A stretch of 64,000 nt of DNA from an uncultured Phycisphaeraceae bacterium (GCA_937899905.1 CALCCF010000008.1:1-64000), one strand, 5' to 3'. Positions 33,590-41,572 are shown, numbered from the stretch's first letter. Notes: generated from the sequence alone by a model not told the origin. Program-made: numbers and translations.

Positions 33590-34705
33590 CTATCCACGAC
33601 CAGCCAGACCCGCCGCCAACAGCATCCGGCGCTGGGCCGAACCGAGACCGATCTCCCCAATCTCGCCCGGCTCCATCCACTTTGCGCCACGGCCCCGCGC
33701 CCCCCGCGCCCGAGCGGCCGACTCGGCCCTCGCTCGCCAAACCCTGACACGTACCGCACGATGCGTCGTCGCGAAGTCGAAAACCGTCGAGCCGCCGCCG
33801 ACGCGTACGGCCGAATCCATGCCAAGACGCTCGAGCGACTTCGCCAGCGACAGCGGTGCTGCCGCGTCGCGCTCAACACACGGCGGCTGCCAGAGACCGC
33901 TCCAGAGCCCCTTGTCAGGACGTCGCTCGAGTAGCACGCGCTCCTTCGCATCCACAACAACCACGGCCGTGATCGCCAGCGGGGTGCGCTCCGGCCGAGA
34001 CTTGGGCCTTGGGATGCGATCGACAAGACCGTTCGTGCGCGCACGGCAGCGCGAATGCACCGGACAGGCGTCGCACCGCGGCGCTTTGGGCGTGCACACC
34101 GTGGCACCGAGTTCCATGATGCCCTCGCTGTACCGAGCGACATCGGTCGCCGCGCTCGCGAGGTCCTCCGCTCGCTCCCACGCCCAAGGCTGCACGCCCG
34201 GTCCATCGACGGCACGATCGACGCCGTGCACGCGGAGCAGCACGCGAGACACATTGCCGTCGACCAGGGCCTCGCGCCGCTTGAATGCAATCGCAGCCAC
34301 GGCACCCGCGGTATACCGCCCCAGCCCCGGCAGCGCGCGAAGCTCTTCGGCATTGTCCGGCACCCGGCCGCCATGGCGTTCGACGATGGCCTGCGCGCAC
34401 GCATGCAGCAGCCGAGCCCGGCGGTAATAGCCCAGGCCGCTCCACAACTTCAGCACATCATCGATTGGGCGCGCGGCCATGGCCGCCGGCGTCGGGAATT
34501 GCTCGGCGAACGCCCCGAAGCGCTCGGCCACCCGCGCGACCTGGGTCTGCTGGAGCAGGATCTCGCTCATGAGCGAGAGCCAGGGGTCTCTGGGTTCGAG
34601 TCGCCAGGGCAGCACGCGCATGTTCTGGGCGAACCACCGCCCGATGGCGTCCGCGATCGCGCGATCACCGGAGGCCGAGCCGCGGGGGAACTCAGCGGCC
34701 GGCAT
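33590..34705 (-). CDS. mutY: A/G-specific adenine DNA glycosylase MutY
   Basis: MutY removes adenine mispaired with 8-oxoguanine. The catalytic Glu is in SEILLQQTQV (E48). The helix-hairpin-helix is LPGLGRYTAGAVAAIA, and the catalytic Asp is in VDGNVSRVLLRVHG (D149). The iron-sulfur cluster ligands are C204, C211, C214 and C220 in CTPKAPRCDACPVHSRC. A C-terminal Nudix-like domain (ITAVVVVDAKERVLLERRPD, then GLWSGLWQPP) recognises 8-oxoG. The length of 371 aa is normal. The start lies inside the end of the Nfu-N gene (14-bp overlap), so the two are likely co-expressed. That is striking because MutY itself needs an Fe-S cluster. Confidence 0.95.
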   Translation of the reverse strand: MPAAEFPRGSASGDRAIADAIGRWFAQNMRVLPWRLEPRDPWLSLMSEILLQQTQVARVAERFGAFAEQFPTPAAMAARPIDDVLKLWSGLGYYRRARLLHACAQAIVERHGGRVPDNAEELRALPGLGRYTAGAVAAIAFKRREALVDGNVSRVLLRVHGVDRAVDGPGVQPWAWERAEDLASAATDVARYSEGIMELGATVCTPKAPRCDACPVHSRCRARTNGLVDRIPRPKSRPERTPLAITAVVVVDAKERVLLERRPDKGLWSGLWQPPCVERDAAAPLSLAKSLERLGMDSAVRVGGGSTVFDFATTHRAVRVRVWRARAESAARARGARGRGAKWMEPGEIGEIGLGSAQRRMLLAAGLAGRG

Positions 34706-35006
34706 CGGGCTCGCCAGCCGGCTGGGACTCGCTCTGGGTCTCGTCGTGGGCCTGGATGGCCGACTTCGCCTTCCGCTTGATCGTCGGCCACTTCGCCTCG
34801 GGCGCCTTGCCGACGGTCACAAACTCGTGGTGGATGAGCACTACGCGGACGCCCTCGATGGCGTAGAGCGCCGCGGCAAGCGTGTCCTCGCAGGCCTCGG
34901 CCGGCGGCTCGCGGTACGACCGCGGCGGGGCCTCGAGCCGGCCTTCCAGCAGGATCTTGACCGCGTTGGGATTGGGCGTGGACTCGAAGCCGGCGACACG
35001 TGGCAT
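34692..35006 (-). CDS. stand-alone Nfu/NifU N-terminal (NFU-N) domain protein
   Basis: The opening FESTPNPNAVKILLEGRLEA is the hallmark of the NFU N-terminal domain. The following CEDTLAAALYAIEGVRVVLI and the strand HHEFVTVGKAPEAKWPTIKR complete the fold. In full Nfu proteins this domain sits in front of an Fe-S scaffold domain with CxxC. That second domain is missing, and the protein ends in a polar tail (QSESQPAGEPDAGR). So it probably does not hold a cluster itself and may be an adaptor for Fe-S delivery. Its coupling to mutY, an Fe-S enzyme, fits that idea. The start at 35006 has no clear Shine-Dalgarno. Confidence 0.85.
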   Translation of the reverse strand: MPRVAGFESTPNPNAVKILLEGRLEAPPRSYREPPAEACEDTLAAALYAIEGVRVVLIHHEFVTVGKAPEAKWPTIKRKAKSAIQAHDETQSESQPAGEPDAGR

Positions 35007-35101
35007 AACTAGGGCGCAGCGTAGGGGGATTGGGCGCGTACAGTGGCACCGACCGGCCCCACGAGCGGGGTGTTCTCGAAAGTCCCGGGGTGCTCGACGC
35101 C

Positions 35102-35992
35102 ATGGACCTGGCCATCGCCATCGGAGGCGCGCTTCGGCGCTTGCAGGGCTACCCCTGGTGGGAGGTGGCCCTCGAGCTTGCGCTCATCGCCGCCGTGGTG
35201 TGGGCCATCCTGCGATTCATCGAGGGCACGCGCGCCGCTGGGGTCATGAAGGGCCTCGTCGCGCTCGTGCTCATCGGCCTCGCGGCACGGCTCTTCCTCT
35301 CGCTGGTCGGACGCGAAGAGGCCTTCGAGCGTGTGGGCTACCTGCTCGATCGCGCAGGCGTCGTGGTCGCCATCGGCCTGGTCGTCGTCTTCCAGCCAGA
35401 ACTCCGACGCGCGCTGACGCGGCTCGGCGAAGCCCCCATCTTCCGCAGCACGCCGGGCGAGATTGCCCGAGTCATCGACTCGGTCGTCGAGGCGTGCGCG
35501 TACTTCCAGAAGGCGAAGTTTGGCGCGCTCATCGTGCTGGAACGGCGCACGGCCCTTGGCGGCATCGCCGAAGGCGGTACCAAGGTCGGCGCCGAGGTCA
35601 GCGCGAGATTGCTGCAGAGCTTGTTCTTTCCCGGCACCGCGCTGCACGACCTTGCGGTCATCATCAAGGGGCCGATCGTGCACGCGGCGGGCGTGCAGCT
35701 CCCGCTCGCGGGCGCAGGCGACATGCCCGACCCAGGCTTCGGCGCGCGCCACCGTGCGGCGGTCGGCATCAGCCGCGAATGCGATGCGCTCGTGGTCATT
35801 GTCAGCGAGGAGACCGGCGGCATCCGCATCGCCGAGCGCGGCCAGCTCAGCGATCCGATGACGCCCGAGGAGCTCCGACAGGCGCTGCTGGTTGGGATGT
35901 CCAAGGAGCCGCCCGACCGCGCGGCGACGGCCGAAGAAGCGCGCTCGGACACGACGACCGCCCCGAGCGAAGGAAAGACAACCGATGGCTGA
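35102..35992 (+). CDS. cdaA: diadenylate cyclase CdaA, with altered DGA motif
   Basis: CdaA makes c-di-AMP from two ATP. Three N-terminal helices (about 22-96) anchor the DAC domain (about 105-255). The domain shows FRSTPGEIARVIDSVVEACA, then FGALIVLERRTALGGI, then the ARHRAAVGISRECDALVVIV block with the RHR motif at 216-218. The other signature is normally Asp-Gly-Ala. Here it reads HDLAVIIKG, with Gly replaced by Leu at 184 next to the conserved Asp183. Codons are clean and there is no frameshift, so this is a real substitution that could alter activity. The C-terminal 40 residues are disordered. The gene overlaps its YbbR partner by 8 bp, as in the usual cdaA-cdaR pair. Confidence 0.9.
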   Translation: MDLAIAIGGALRRLQGYPWWEVALELALIAAVVWAILRFIEGTRAAGVMKGLVALVLIGLAARLFLSLVGREEAFERVGYLLDRAGVVVAIGLVVVFQPELRRALTRLGEAPIFRSTPGEIARVIDSVVEACAYFQKAKFGALIVLERRTALGGIAEGGTKVGAEVSARLLQSLFFPGTALHDLAVIIKGPIVHAAGVQLPLAGAGDMPDPGFGARHRAAVGISRECDALVVIVSEETGGIRIAERGQLSDPMTPEELRQALLVGMSKEPPDRAATAEEARSDTTTAPSEGKTTDG

Positions 35993-37052
35993 TGGAACAC
36001 CGTCCAAGCTCGGCTGGAAGTCCAGCGTGCTGCGCATGGCGATGGTCGTCGCGCTGAGCATCGCGATCTGGGCCTTCGCCGAGGCGCGCAGCCTGGCGAC
36101 CGAAACACGCACAGCCACGATCGTGCTGGGGGCACCGGCGGGGCTGGACATGACGGCTTGGGTTGCCGGGGACAACGTGCCGCGCACCACCGTGACCATG
36201 CGCCTCGAGGGCTCGCGGGCCGCGCTCACGCAAGCGAGCCAGCGATTGCGAGAGCCCGTGCTCTTGCAGATCGGTGCCAGCCTGCCGACAGAAGTCGGGC
36301 CCGCGACCGTCAACCTGCGCGAGGCTCTGCGGGATCACCGCGTGTTCGATCGATTGGCCGTGAGCCTCGTCGATGTGACGCCGCCCACCATCGCCGTCGT
36401 TGTCGACAACGTCGTACGAGAGGAGATCCCCGTCCGCGTGCGCACGGGCGGAGCACCGCTTGAGGGTCTCCCGATCGTCGAGCCGGCGACGGTTTCGGTC
36501 GTGGGCCCGGCGACGATCGTGCAGGGTGTCGCGTTCGACACGCTGCAGGCGCCGGTGTCCACCGAAGCCCTGGATCAGCTCGAGAGCGGGAGCACGACTC
36601 GCTTCCCGGGGCTCACCGTGAACATCCCCTCGCCGTGGCGGACCGAGTTGGTACAAATCAGCCCGCTCAACGTCGATGCCACCGTCACGCTGCGAGACAC
36701 GATCGAGTCGCACGTCATCCCGAGCGTGCCGGTCATGGTGCGGCTCAGCACGACGCAGATCACGCGGTGGACGGTCAACGTCGCACCCGAGGACGCGTAC
36801 CTGCGGGACGTCGAGGTCCGCGGGCCCAGCGAGTTGGTCCAGGCGGTCGCCGAGGGACGGCAACGCGTGGTCGCCACGCTCGAACTCGAGGGCATTGATC
36901 TATTGCCCGGTGAGCAGACGTTCGAGGCGGTCGTTTCGGCCGGCGTCGAGGGGCTGACGTTTGTTGTTGCCGATTCGAGTGTGCCGGTCGAGGTGATCCA
37001 GGTGGTCCAGGCCGGTGGCGGCGAAACAGACGGGCTCGATCCTGGCGATTGA
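35985..37052 (+). CDS. cdaR: YbbR-domain protein, CdaA regulator (CdaR-like)
   Basis: A single N-terminal anchor helix (VLRMAMVVALSIAIWAFAEA) is followed by external beta-rich YbbR-type repeats. Examples are VRVRTGGAPLEGLPIVEPAT, then VSVVGPATIVQGVAFDTLQA, and later APEDAYLRDVEVRGPSELVQ. CdaR proteins bind CdaA outside the membrane and tune c-di-AMP synthesis. The start lies inside the cdaA end, and AAGGAAA lies before the ATG. The partner glmM, often third in this operon, is absent. The next gene is convergent, four bases away. YbbR domains are divergent, so the assignment rests on fold pattern plus the cdaA context. Confidence 0.85.
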   Translation: MADGTPSKLGWKSSVLRMAMVVALSIAIWAFAEARSLATETRTATIVLGAPAGLDMTAWVAGDNVPRTTVTMRLEGSRAALTQASQRLREPVLLQIGASLPTEVGPATVNLREALRDHRVFDRLAVSLVDVTPPTIAVVVDNVVREEIPVRVRTGGAPLEGLPIVEPATVSVVGPATIVQGVAFDTLQAPVSTEALDQLESGSTTRFPGLTVNIPSPWRTELVQISPLNVDATVTLRDTIESHVIPSVPVMVRLSTTQITRWTVNVAPEDAYLRDVEVRGPSELVQAVAEGRQRVVATLELEGIDLLPGEQTFEAVVSAGVEGLTFVVADSSVPVEVIQVVQAGGGETDGLDPGD

Positions 37053-37056
37053 TCGT

Positions 37057-37788
37057 CTATGCGCGCGATTCGGTCTCTGTACCAGCGATCACGCGTGACG
37101 CGGGCCAAACGACCCAGATCACGGTGAACAGCGCGAGCACGATGCCCATGACCGCGAAGATGCGCCACGGCCAGGGCGGGAGCGCATTGAGGATTGTCGT
37201 GCCCTCGAGCTCCTTGCCCAGGTAGCCGTAGTTCAGGCCGGTCGCCCAGTTCAGGAACACGATCGGCACGGCCCAGCACAATGAGACAAGAACCGCAACC
37301 TTGAGGTCCCGCAGCGATGGTCGGTATCCGCGCGCGACGATGTCGTAGATGGCTGCGCCGACGATCTGGGTGTGACTGATCCAGAAGAGCCAGAATCGCA
37401 GGTCGCCGGGGCCTTGCTCGAGCGTGGGCGTGAAGAACGCCTGCGTGCTCAGGCCGATGCCCCAGAAGTACAGGATCGTGCGCAGCCATCTAGGCGGCGC
37501 GGCCAAGAGCAGCGCGAACGGGCCAAGCCAGCCGAGGACGTCGCAGAGATGAAGGGGCAGGCTCTTGCCGATCTCGAATTGCGCGGGCAGGAGCCAGTAG
37601 GTGGTCGCGATGGCTTGTTGGATGAGCCAGAACACCGCCCACGTGCGCGCGATCTGTGGCTCGCGCTGCTCGTTTGCCTGACGGCCAGCCAGCACAAAGA
37701 TCGCCATCGCGGCGATGCACACCCCCACCGCAACGAGATGGGTCGGGCCGAACGCCGAGAAGGCCGGCGTTGGCGATGCGACGGTCAC
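37057..37788 (-). CDS. YwaF-like integral membrane protein (TIGR02206 family)
   Basis: About seven hydrophobic helices cover the 243 residues. The N-terminus has FSAFGPTHLVAVGVCIAAMA. The family segment is KSLPLHLCDVLGWLGPFALL, followed by LRTILYFWGIGLSTQAFFTP and FWLFWISHTQIVGAAIYDIV. The end has LNYGYLGKELEGTTILNALP. Proteins of this family are conserved but have no established function. The GTG start at 37788 overlaps the rlmN stop as GTGA, so it is translated from the rlmN message. Why the two are linked is not known. Confidence 0.85.
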   Translation of the reverse strand: MTVASPTPAFSAFGPTHLVAVGVCIAAMAIFVLAGRQANEQREPQIARTWAVFWLIQQAIATTYWLLPAQFEIGKSLPLHLCDVLGWLGPFALLLAAPPRWLRTILYFWGIGLSTQAFFTPTLEQGPGDLRFWLFWISHTQIVGAAIYDIVARGYRPSLRDLKVAVLVSLCWAVPIVFLNWATGLNYGYLGKELEGTTILNALPPWPWRIFAVMGIVLALFTVIWVVWPASRVIAGTETESRA

Positions 37789-38960
37789 GCGCCGGCTCCG
37801 GCTTGCTCGTGGCGTAGCTGGCCGCAGGCGGCGGCGATGTCTCGCCCGCGGCTGGCGCGCACGTGGGTGGTGATGCGCGCCGCGGTCAGGATGTCCTGGA
37901 ACGCGCGCACGTCTTCGGTGCGCGGACGCTCGAAGGGCAAGCCGTCGACCTCGTTGTAGCGGATGAGGTTGATGTTGGCACGCATCTGTCTCGCGAGGTC
38001 GGCAACCAGGTGCGCGTGCTCGGTGCGATCGTTCACGCCGCGGAGGAGGATGTACTCGAGCGTGACCTCGCGGCCGGTCTTCTGGAACCAGCCCTGGCAG
38101 GCGGTGAGCAGTTGGTCGATCGTCGCATGCTCGGCCCAGGGGATGAGCTGGCGGCGCAGCTCGTCGGTTGGTGCGTGCAGGCTGAGCGCGAGCGTGACGG
38201 GAAGATCGAGCTCGCGCGCGAGGCGATCGATCGCTTGGGGGAGGCCGACGGTCGAGATGGTGATGCGCCGCGCGCCGATGCCCATGCCCCACGGGGCCGC
38301 GAGCGTGCGGACGGCGTGGAGCACGTTCTTGAAGTTGGCGAGCGGCTCGCCCATGCCCATGAAGACGACGTTGCTGATTCGCTCGACGTCTTTGAGCTGC
38401 GTGAGGCGCCAGACCTGTTCCACGATGCGGCCCGCGGACAGGTTGCCATCGAGCCCACCGAGGCCGCTTGCGCAAAACTTGCAACCGACCGGGCACCCGC
38501 CCTGGCTTGAGATGCAAGCCGTTCGGCGTTCGCGCGTGTCGGTCTTGGGCTTGAGCGATCCCTTGGGCGGCCATGGGATCATGACGCACTCGGTCTGCCG
38601 CTCGGTATTGCTGTAGGGCATGTCTTGCCCGATGATCGGCAGGCGGCTGGACGTGTCGACGGTGGCGTGCTCGGCCGACGTGGTCGACAGGTCGTCGGGC
38701 CACTCGATGAGCAGCTTCTGCGTGCCGTCGGTGGCAAGCTGGTGGGCGACGGTCGGACCGCTGAGGAAGGCCATCTCGCGATCGAGCGTTTCGCGGTCGC
38801 GCTTGCTGAGGTCGGTCATCTGCTCGGGATCAACCACGCCGCGTTCGTAGACCCACTTGAGGACTTGCTTGGCCCGAAAGGCCGGCATGCCGCGATCGCC
38901 GCACCACTCGGCGAGGGATTCGGGGGTGTGGTGGAAGATGTGGTGGTCTGGATGGCGCAC
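37785..38960 (-). CDS. rlmN: dual-specificity 23S rRNA / tRNA methyltransferase RlmN (radical SAM)
   Basis: RlmN methylates C2 of A2503 in 23S rRNA and A37 in some tRNAs. The N-domain (MPAFRAKQVLKWVYERGVVD) is normal. The radical SAM cluster motif is CPVGCKFCASG. NVVFMGMGEPLANFKNVLHA and ITISTVGLPQAIDRLA bind SAM, and the C-terminal catalytic Cys lies in RGRDIAAACGQL. About 40 residues of extra polar sequence interrupt the usual junction before the cluster (TSSRLPIIGQDMPYSNTERQ, then GSLKPKTDTRERR). The GTG start has TACCCT 5 nt upstream and no Shine-Dalgarno. A large inverted repeat lies behind it. Confidence 0.94.
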   Translation of the reverse strand: MRHPDHHIFHHTPESLAEWCGDRGMPAFRAKQVLKWVYERGVVDPEQMTDLSKRDRETLDREMAFLSGPTVAHQLATDGTQKLLIEWPDDLSTTSAEHATVDTSSRLPIIGQDMPYSNTERQTECVMIPWPPKGSLKPKTDTRERRTACISSQGGCPVGCKFCASGLGGLDGNLSAGRIVEQVWRLTQLKDVERISNVVFMGMGEPLANFKNVLHAVRTLAAPWGMGIGARRITISTVGLPQAIDRLARELDLPVTLALSLHAPTDELRRQLIPWAEHATIDQLLTACQGWFQKTGREVTLEYILLRGVNDRTEHAHLVADLARQMRANINLIRYNEVDGLPFERPRTEDVRAFQDILTAARITTHVRASRGRDIAAACGQLRHEQAGAGA

Positions 38961-38965
38961 GGAGA

Positions 38966-38971
38966 AGGGTA
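38966..38971 (-). promoter_or_regulatory. -10-like hexamer of rlmN, probably leaderless
   Basis: TACCCT lies 5 nt before the GTG start. Confidence 0.4.
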
Positions 38972-38980
38972 GGGGATGGG

Positions 38981-39099
38981 GAAGAGACGAAGAGACTTAG
39001 AGACGGAGAGACGAGGTGGCAAAGAGAGCGCGAACTGGCTCTCTTCACTTCGTCTGTCGGTCTCTACCTCTCTTCGTCTCTCGATCTCTTCGTCTCTTC
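38981..39099. repeat. nested low-complexity inverted repeat (GAAGAGAC/GTCTCTTC)
   Basis: The outer arms are perfect 15-bp inverted copies, GAAGAGACGAAGAGA (38981-38995) and TCTCTTCGTCTCTTC (39085-39099). A second perfect pair, AAGAGAGC (39022-39029) and GCTCTCTT (39038-39045), forms an inner hairpin with an 8-nt loop. Between them purine-rich GAGAC copies on one side face pyrimidine-rich copies on the other. It fills the 140-bp gap between rlmN and the FG-GAP gene. It may serve as a transcription end for 39101-40420. Confidence 0.85.
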
Positions 39100-39100
39100 C

Positions 39101-40420
39101 TCAGCCACACCCGGCGTCGAAGGCGTTCTGGAAGGCGAGGAAGTCAAAGAGCGTGAGGCGGCCGTCGCCGTCGAAGTCGGCGGTTGGGTCGCCGGCGTCG
39201 AAGAGGTTCTGGAAGGCGAGGAAGTCGAAGAGGGTGAGTTCGCCGTTGCCGTCGAGGTCGGCTTCGCAGGTGAAGGGCCCGCACTGGTTGAGCAGCACGC
39301 TCACGCTGTTACCGAACCAATTCGGCACGGCGAGATCGGCGTCGGCATCGCCGTCCAAGTCGCCAATCGCTACCGAAGTCGGGAAATCGCCCACGGCGTA
39401 GAAGACCTCGGTCGAGAACGTGCCATCGCCGCGATTCAGCAGCACGCCAATGTTTCCGTCGACTCCGGGCTGATCGTCGCGAGTCACGGCCAGATCGGTG
39501 TCACCGTCGCCATCAAGGTCGCCGATCGCGATGCGCGTTGGCCGGGGACCCATGCCATATCGTGCCATAGGAGCGAGGGTCCCGTCGCCGTTGTTCAGGA
39601 GCACGCCCACATCGCCATCGTCAGTATTGGCCACGGCCAGATCGGTGTCGCCGTCGCCGTCAAGGTCACCGATCGCCATGCCGAGGGGCGAGAAGCCTGC
39701 GTCGTAGCGCACCTCGGATGCAAGGGTTCCATCGCCATCGTTCAGGAGCACGCTCACATCGTCGCTCAGATAGTTGGACACGACGACGTCGGCGTCACCG
39801 TCGGCGTCGAGATCGCCAATCACTACGGAGGCGGGCGCTTGGCCTGCCTCGTAGAGCACTTGGGACGCGAACGTGCCATCGCCGTTGTTCAGCAGCACGC
39901 TCACGTCGTTGCTGGACGTGTTGGCCACGGCCAGATCGCTATCACCATCGCCGTCGAGGTCGGCGATTGCCAAGGTAAAGGGCTGGGCGCGTGCGTCGTA
40001 GCGCACCTCGGGCGCGAAGGTGCCGTCACCATTGTTCAGGAGCACGCTCACATCAAAGCTGAACGTGTTGGCCACGGCGAGGTCGGCATCGCCATCGCCG
40101 TCGAGGTCGCCGATCGCCACACCGACGGGCGCGAAGCCCACACCGTAGAGCACCTCTGGCGCGAAGGCGCCGTCCCCGTTGTTCAGCAGAACGCTGATGA
40201 GCCTGCCGGACCGATTCGCGGTGACCAGGTCGGCATCGCCATCGGAATCCAGATCGCCAATGGCTACGAACACGGGGTTCGTGCCGACGTGGTAGGCCAC
40301 TTGCGGTGCGAACACCTCGGTGGGATCGCAGCCCTGGGCATGCGCCGACGGGCACATCGCGATGAGCAGCATCGGCGTCACGAAGGCCGGGACGGCCGCG
40401 CTGGGGCGGGTCGTGGGCAT
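39101..40420 (-). CDS. secreted FG-GAP/VCBS repeat protein, 7 repeats, Gly-Cys dockerin-like tail
   Basis: The signal peptide (VPAFVTPMLLIAMCPSAHA) precedes seven FG-GAP units. Five are exactly 49 aa, one is 53, and the last is cut at VSVLLNQC. A half unit at the N-terminus (EVFAPQVAYHVGTNPVF) could complete the last blade, closing a seven-bladed beta-propeller. Calcium loops read GDLDGDGDADLAVAN. The tail has two DxDGxGxLTLFDFLAFQN units and ends FDAGCG. Promoter (40442-40470) and AAGGAGA Shine-Dalgarno are both strong. It is a half-size paralogue of the 14-repeat protein at 14943. A surface binding role is inferred from fold only. Confidence 0.9.
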   Translation of the reverse strand: MPTTRPSAAVPAFVTPMLLIAMCPSAHAQGCDPTEVFAPQVAYHVGTNPVFVAIGDLDSDGDADLVTANRSGRLISVLLNNGDGAFAPEVLYGVGFAPVGVAIGDLDGDGDADLAVANTFSFDVSVLLNNGDGTFAPEVRYDARAQPFTLAIADLDGDGDSDLAVANTSSNDVSVLLNNGDGTFASQVLYEAGQAPASVVIGDLDADGDADVVVSNYLSDDVSVLLNDGDGTLASEVRYDAGFSPLGMAIGDLDGDGDTDLAVANTDDGDVGVLLNNGDGTLAPMARYGMGPRPTRIAIGDLDGDGDTDLAVTRDDQPGVDGNIGVLLNRGDGTFSTEVFYAVGDFPTSVAIGDLDGDADADLAVPNWFGNSVSVLLNQCGPFTCEADLDGNGELTLFDFLAFQNLFDAGDPTADFDGDGRLTLFDFLAFQNAFDAGCG

Positions 40421-40441
40421 GTCGGGTCTCCTTGTTCAGCC

Positions 40442-40470
40442 AGGATACCGGAATTGGACCGCATTTGCAA
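40442..40470 (-). promoter_or_regulatory. promoter of the 7-repeat FG-GAP protein
   Basis: On the minus strand TTGCAA (40470-40465) and TATCCT (40447-40442) are exactly 17 bp apart. AAGGAGA follows 6 nt before the ATG, so the leader is only about 15 nt. Confidence 0.7.
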
Positions 40471-40501
40471 GAGCAAAACCGGCATCGGGCCCCTCGCTGG
40501 C

Positions 40502-40537
40502 AACGGACAGCCGGCGTCGAAGGCGTTCTGGAAGCGG
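40502..40537 (-). pseudogene. remnant of a Gly-Cys tail (FRFQNAFDAGCP)
   Basis: Read on the minus strand this gives FRFQNAFDAGC, the final segment of the Gly-Cys tail, with no gene in front of it. The 24 bases at 40511-40534 are identical to 39111-39134, the tail end of the neighbouring FG-GAP gene. It lies upstream of that gene's promoter. It looks like a leftover of a deleted or partly duplicated tail-bearing gene. Confidence 0.6.
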
Positions 40538-40562
40538 AAGATGTTGCTTTGGAACCTCCTGC

Positions 40563-41561
40563 CTACCGCTTCACGAGGTCGGCCAGTTCTTCCGTCGGCT
40601 CATCGAACGAACAACTGCCGTAGCTCAGCGCGAACCGGCTTCTTTGCTCGGCGACGGTGGCGATGGGCGCGGTGTGGTCTCGCCAGCTGACGGTGTCGGC
40701 GGTAAGCACGAAGCTTGTGGGGTCCGTGTCTTCGAGGATGGCGGTCGCTTGGTCGGCGTCGATGGCCTTCGCACCGATGAGGACGGCGGCGGTGAACACG
40801 TTCACGAAACCGTGCATGTGGCCCATGGGAGGGTTGTCGTCGTAGGTCAGGCGGTACTCACCCGGCATGGCATGGTGCAGGCCGGCGGTGGCCTTGAAAG
40901 GCACGGCGGCGGTGCGGCAGGCGACCATGAACTCAGCGATCTGTCGCGCGCTGGGGAAGGCGTCTTGCGTGACACCGCCGCAGCGGATCTTGGCAGCGGC
41001 GCCCGTGCCGGCGAGCGCAGCGATGGAGCCGCGAATGTCACCACCGGGTGCCGTGAGCACCGGGACTTCGATGGCGATCGCGAGCTGCTCGGGAACGACG
41101 TCGAGCAAGGCGTCGATCTCGCCCACTTCCTTGATGGGTGTCTCGATCGCGTCGACGACCGCGAGGCCGGCATCCTCGGCCTCGTGGTGGTGGTTGAACG
41201 CGCGGATCTGCTCGAGCGAGTCTTCGATGGGTGTCTGGCTGTGGTGCGGCACGATGGCGCTGATGCGCCAGGGCTCGCCGTCGCCGGCCATCTCTCGATA
41301 GCCACTGGTGGCAAACGTGCCGGGCATGAGCATCGCGGCGTGCTTGGTGACCTCACCGAGTTTTGCGGCCGGGCAGATGAACCGGCCGAGCATCGGGGCG
41401 CGTTCGCTGCGGAGATATCGGGCGTAGTTCTCGACGGCGGTTGGCACATCGAGTTTGGCGGGCGGGAAGAGGCCGGCGTAGTCGATCAGGCCCTGGGCGA
41501 GCGCCTGGGCGGCCTTGGGGATCGAGCCTGAAGTCGCCAGATTCTGCGGGTTTCCGTTCAT
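40563..41561 (-). CDS. conserved protein of unknown function, probable alpha/beta barrel
   Basis: The 332-aa product has no signal peptide. It begins with a helix and LAQGLIDYAGLFPPAKLDVP, continues through regular strand-helix units (PWRISAIVPHHSQTPIEDSL, then EQLAIAIEVPVLTAPGGDIR, then AAKIRCGGVTQDAFPSARQI), and has a conserved-looking PFKATAGLHHAMPGEYRLTY segment. The repeating strand-helix pattern suggests a TIM-type barrel. I know no assigned reaction for it. The start is supported by TACAGT 5 nt upstream. It stands alone between two unrelated genes. Confidence 0.78.
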   Translation of the reverse strand: MNGNPQNLATSGSIPKAAQALAQGLIDYAGLFPPAKLDVPTAVENYARYLRSERAPMLGRFICPAAKLGEVTKHAAMLMPGTFATSGYREMAGDGEPWRISAIVPHHSQTPIEDSLEQIRAFNHHHEAEDAGLAVVDAIETPIKEVGEIDALLDVVPEQLAIAIEVPVLTAPGGDIRGSIAALAGTGAAAKIRCGGVTQDAFPSARQIAEFMVACRTAAVPFKATAGLHHAMPGEYRLTYDDNPPMGHMHGFVNVFTAAVLIGAKAIDADQATAILEDTDPTSFVLTADTVSWRDHTAPIATVAEQRSRFALSYGSCSFDEPTEELADLVKR

Positions 41562-41566
41562 CTTGG

Positions 41567-41572
41567 ACTGTA
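41567..41572 (-). promoter_or_regulatory. -10-like hexamer of the gene at 40563-41561, probably leaderless
   Basis: TACAGT lies 5 nt before the ATG, with no Shine-Dalgarno. Confidence 0.45.
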
